Of a DNA stretch of 7,525 nucleotides, positions 6,175 through 7,525 are shown piece after piece (positions within the stretch are counted from its first letter, which is position 1; each line of letters begins with the position of its first letter). The position numbers and the translations under genes are program-made. This DNA comes from Methanobacteriota archaeon. Lineage in GTDB: Archaea > Thermoplasmatota > Thermoplasmata > RBG-16-68-12. The notes below the pieces were generated by a model, which did no database searches, was not told where the DNA came from, and worked only from the letters and a program-made list of their open reading frames with translations. Where the stretch lies: NCBI GenBank assembly GCA_005879015.1, contig VBMC01000093.1, positions 1-7,525 of the forward strand, in the 5' to 3' direction.

Positions 6175-6840
6175 ATGGCGACGGAAATGGGTCGGATGCC
6201 GTTCTTCTACAACCAGGAAGGCCGGCTCGTCCAGGTCGACTACGCCCTCCAGGCCGTGAGCCGCGGTTCGACGACCCTCGGGCTGAAGACGAAAGACTTC
6301 GCCCTGCTGTCAAGCCAGGTGAAGCCCACTCGGCCGCTGATGGAGCCCGCAGAAAAGGTGTTCGTCGTCGACGACCACATCGGGGCGACGGGGAGTGGCT
6401 ACATCGGCGACGTGACGACGCTCCTCGACCAGGTCCGGGTCGCTGCCCAGCGTCATCGGATCGTCTACGACGAGCCAATCGACGTGGGCACCCTCTCGCG
6501 GAACCTGTCGGAATACCTGCATGAGTTCACGATGTACGCCGTCCGTCCATTCGGCGCATCTGTCCTCCTGGCGGGCATCGACCACCTCGGCGTGCAGCTG
6601 ATTCAGGTGGACCCGAGCGGGACCACGTTCAAAGGGTCTGCCTTCGCGATCGGACAGTCTGCGGACGATGCCCTTGAGACGATCGTGAAGGGCTACCGTC
6701 CGGACATCTCGGTGGATGCCGCGGTCGCCCTGGTGACCCAGGCGATCGAAGGCGTGAACGGCGGGAAGTCCGTCATCGAGCACGGCATCGTCACGGCCAA
6801 TTCGAAGCGATTCGAACATCGTCAGAGCACGGTCGGGTAA
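6175..6840 (+). CDS. psmA: 20S proteasome alpha subunit, divergent N-terminal gate
   Basis: Alpha subunits form the outer rings of the 20S proteasome, gate substrate entry and dock the ATPase (PAN or Cdc48). The 221-residue product has the alpha signature helix EGRLVQVDYALQAVSRGSTTLG (15-36), the family segment EKVFVVDDHIGATGSG (60-74), and YAVRPFGASVLLAGID (121-136). K61 corresponds to Lys66 of the Thermoplasma subunit, which binds the C-terminal HbYX tails of the ATPase, so docking looks possible. The extreme N-terminus departs from the family. Where most members have YDRAITVFSPDGR, this one has MGRMPFFYNQEGR, so the gate residues equivalent to Tyr8, Asp9 and Pro17 are missing, while the equivalent of Tyr26 (Y23) is kept. 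The tail after IEHGIVTANS is short. The gene is one base downstream of the beta gene and surely co-transcribed with it. A T-rich tract follows the stop. Confidence 0.9.
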   Translation: MATEMGRMPFFYNQEGRLVQVDYALQAVSRGSTTLGLKTKDFALLSSQVKPTRPLMEPAEKVFVVDDHIGATGSGYIGDVTTLLDQVRVAAQRHRIVYDEPIDVGTLSRNLSEYLHEFTMYAVRPFGASVLLAGIDHLGVQLIQVDPSGTTFKGSAFAIGQSADDALETIVKGYRPDISVDAAVALVTQAIEGVNGGKSVIEHGIVTANSKRFEHRQSTVG

Positions 6841-6849
6841 ACCCCGACC

Positions 6850-6863
6850 TTCTTTCCATTTTT
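6850..6863 (+). terminator. T-rich terminator of the proteasome operon
   Basis: TTCTTTCCATTTTT begins ten bases after the alpha stop codon and ends in five T. T-rich tracts on the non-template strand are the usual archaeal termination signal. The rest of the gap to 7001 shows only the TATA-like run at 6962-6970 and a short 5-bp stem at 6876-6890. Confidence 0.5.
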
Positions 6864-6961
6864 GGATTCGGCGCGACGGCATAAGGCCGTGCAGCGTCGA
6901 TTCTCTCCCCTTTGCTTCCGGTTCATCTCTCCTGGAAAAAGGCGCCGAGCGCACTTGAACA

Positions 6962-6970
6962 ATACTTTTA
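6962..6970 (+). promoter_or_regulatory. TATA-like box of the cobalamin-binding protein gene
   Basis: ATACTTTTA is an isolated AT-rich run 32 bases before the ATG at 7002. Start of transcription about 25 bases downstream (near 6992) would leave a leader of about ten bases. Confidence 0.45.
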
Positions 6971-7001
6971 GAGGCCGTGGTGTATCTGACCGTCGAGCGG
7001 C

Positions 7002-7525
7002 ATGCGGATTGTTTCCCTCCTCCCCGCGGCCACGGAAATCTGCTACGCCCTCGGGCTCGGCGACGACGTGGTCGGCGTCTCGCCGGAATGCGACCATCCG
7101 CCCGCGGCCAGGACAAAACGGATCGTGAGCCGATCCCTGCTCCAATATGAGGGCAAGTCGAGCGGCGAGACGAGCCGAATGGTCGGTGAGCGGCTCGAAT
7201 CGGCGGGTGCGCTCTACCAGGTCGACGCACAAGCGCTTCGTTCCACGAAGCCGGACCTGATTCTGACGCAAGGCCTTTGCGAGGTGTGCGCCCCCACCCT
7301 CGGGGACGTCGAGGACATAGCGAGGAACCTTCCGCGACCGCCTGAGATCGTGTCCCTCGACCCGCACCACTTGGTCGACGTACTGGAGGACATCGAACGG
7401 ATCGGCCGGGCCTGCGGCATCGAGGCACGCGCGGAGACCGTCGCGGACGGCCTCCAGCAACGAATTGAACACATCGCACGAAAGGCATACTCGTCCGCCG
7501 AACGTCCGAGAACGGCGTGCCTCGA
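7002..7525 (+). CDS. Cobalamin-binding (BtuF-like) protein, N-terminal part, cut by the window end
   Basis: The first 174 residues of a helical-backbone metal-receptor family protein (COG0614 type, related to the vitamin B12 and iron-chelate binding proteins of ABC transporters). The start MRIVSLLPAATEICYALGLGDDVVGVSPECDHP is the classical opening of the cobalamin-binding subgroup, which begins directly at the first strand. There is no signal peptide, lipoprotein cysteine or membrane anchor, so this protein probably acts in the cytoplasm rather than as a surface receptor. C30 and the pair C93-x2-C96 (LTQGLCEVCAP) are features of this subgroup. The second half of the binding cleft lies beyond the window. 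It has its own TATA-like box and no sign of coupling to the proteasome operon. Cobalamin as ligand is inferred from the family, not shown here. Confidence 0.82.
   Translation, partial: MRIVSLLPAATEICYALGLGDDVVGVSPECDHPPAARTKRIVSRSLLQYEGKSSGETSRMVGERLESAGALYQVDAQALRSTKPDLILTQGLCEVCAPTLGDVEDIARNLPRPPEIVSLDPHHLVDVLEDIERIGRACGIEARAETVADGLQQRIEHIARKAYSSAERPRTACL

Noticed and set aside
6310..7488. A 392-codon minus-strand open frame across the alpha gene and the BtuF-like gene
   Set aside because: It is antisense to two genes with clear family signatures and has a low-complexity, Arg-rich composition.
1..7525. CRISPR array or defence island
   Set aside because: No set of short regularly spaced repeats was seen, and no recognisable defence genes apart from the broken nucleotidyltransferase, which alone is not evidence of a system.

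Overview
The window looks like a GC-rich euryarchaeal genome, possibly an uncultured Thermoplasmata-type lineage. The evidence is adjacent archaeal-type 20S proteasome beta and alpha genes, a type IA topoisomerase with an archaeal-style C-terminal region, and AT-rich TATA-like boxes about 25-35 nt upstream of several otherwise GC-rich genes. The lineage is an inference; there is no rRNA here to settle it.

Layout. (1) 3-665: C-terminal part of a DNA topoisomerase I, then a small two-CBS-domain protein (777-1190). (2) A small multi-pass membrane protein on the minus strand (1201-1665) converges on the CBS gene. (3) 1729-2578 is a rearranged stretch. A minus-strand nucleotidyltransferase gene is split by a 170-bp segment that is a perfect direct copy of the leader and first 31 codons of the neighbouring cation-efflux gene. 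(4) 2486-3403: the intact CDF-family divalent-metal exporter. (5) 3404-3565: an intergenic stretch with a perfect 10-bp inverted repeat and a TATA-like box. (6) 3566-4657: an M29 aminopeptidase-like protein that seems to have lost most metal ligands. (7) 4753-5343: a winged-helix regulator. (8) 5598-6840: a proteasome beta gene and alpha gene in one operon, beta first, one base apart, each with an unusual N-terminus. (9) 7002-end: start of a cobalamin-binding (BtuF-like) protein without a signal peptide.

How the genes relate. Apart from the beta-alpha operon, most genes appear to be independent transcription units with their own promoters. The aminopeptidase-like protein and the regulator sit just upstream of the proteasome genes, which may reflect a loose protein-turnover neighbourhood, but nothing in the sequence proves a functional link. 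The points most worth a second look are the 170-bp duplication that breaks the nucleotidyltransferase, the apparently propeptide-less beta subunit paired with an alpha subunit lacking most of the usual gate residues, and the ligand-poor M29 protein.
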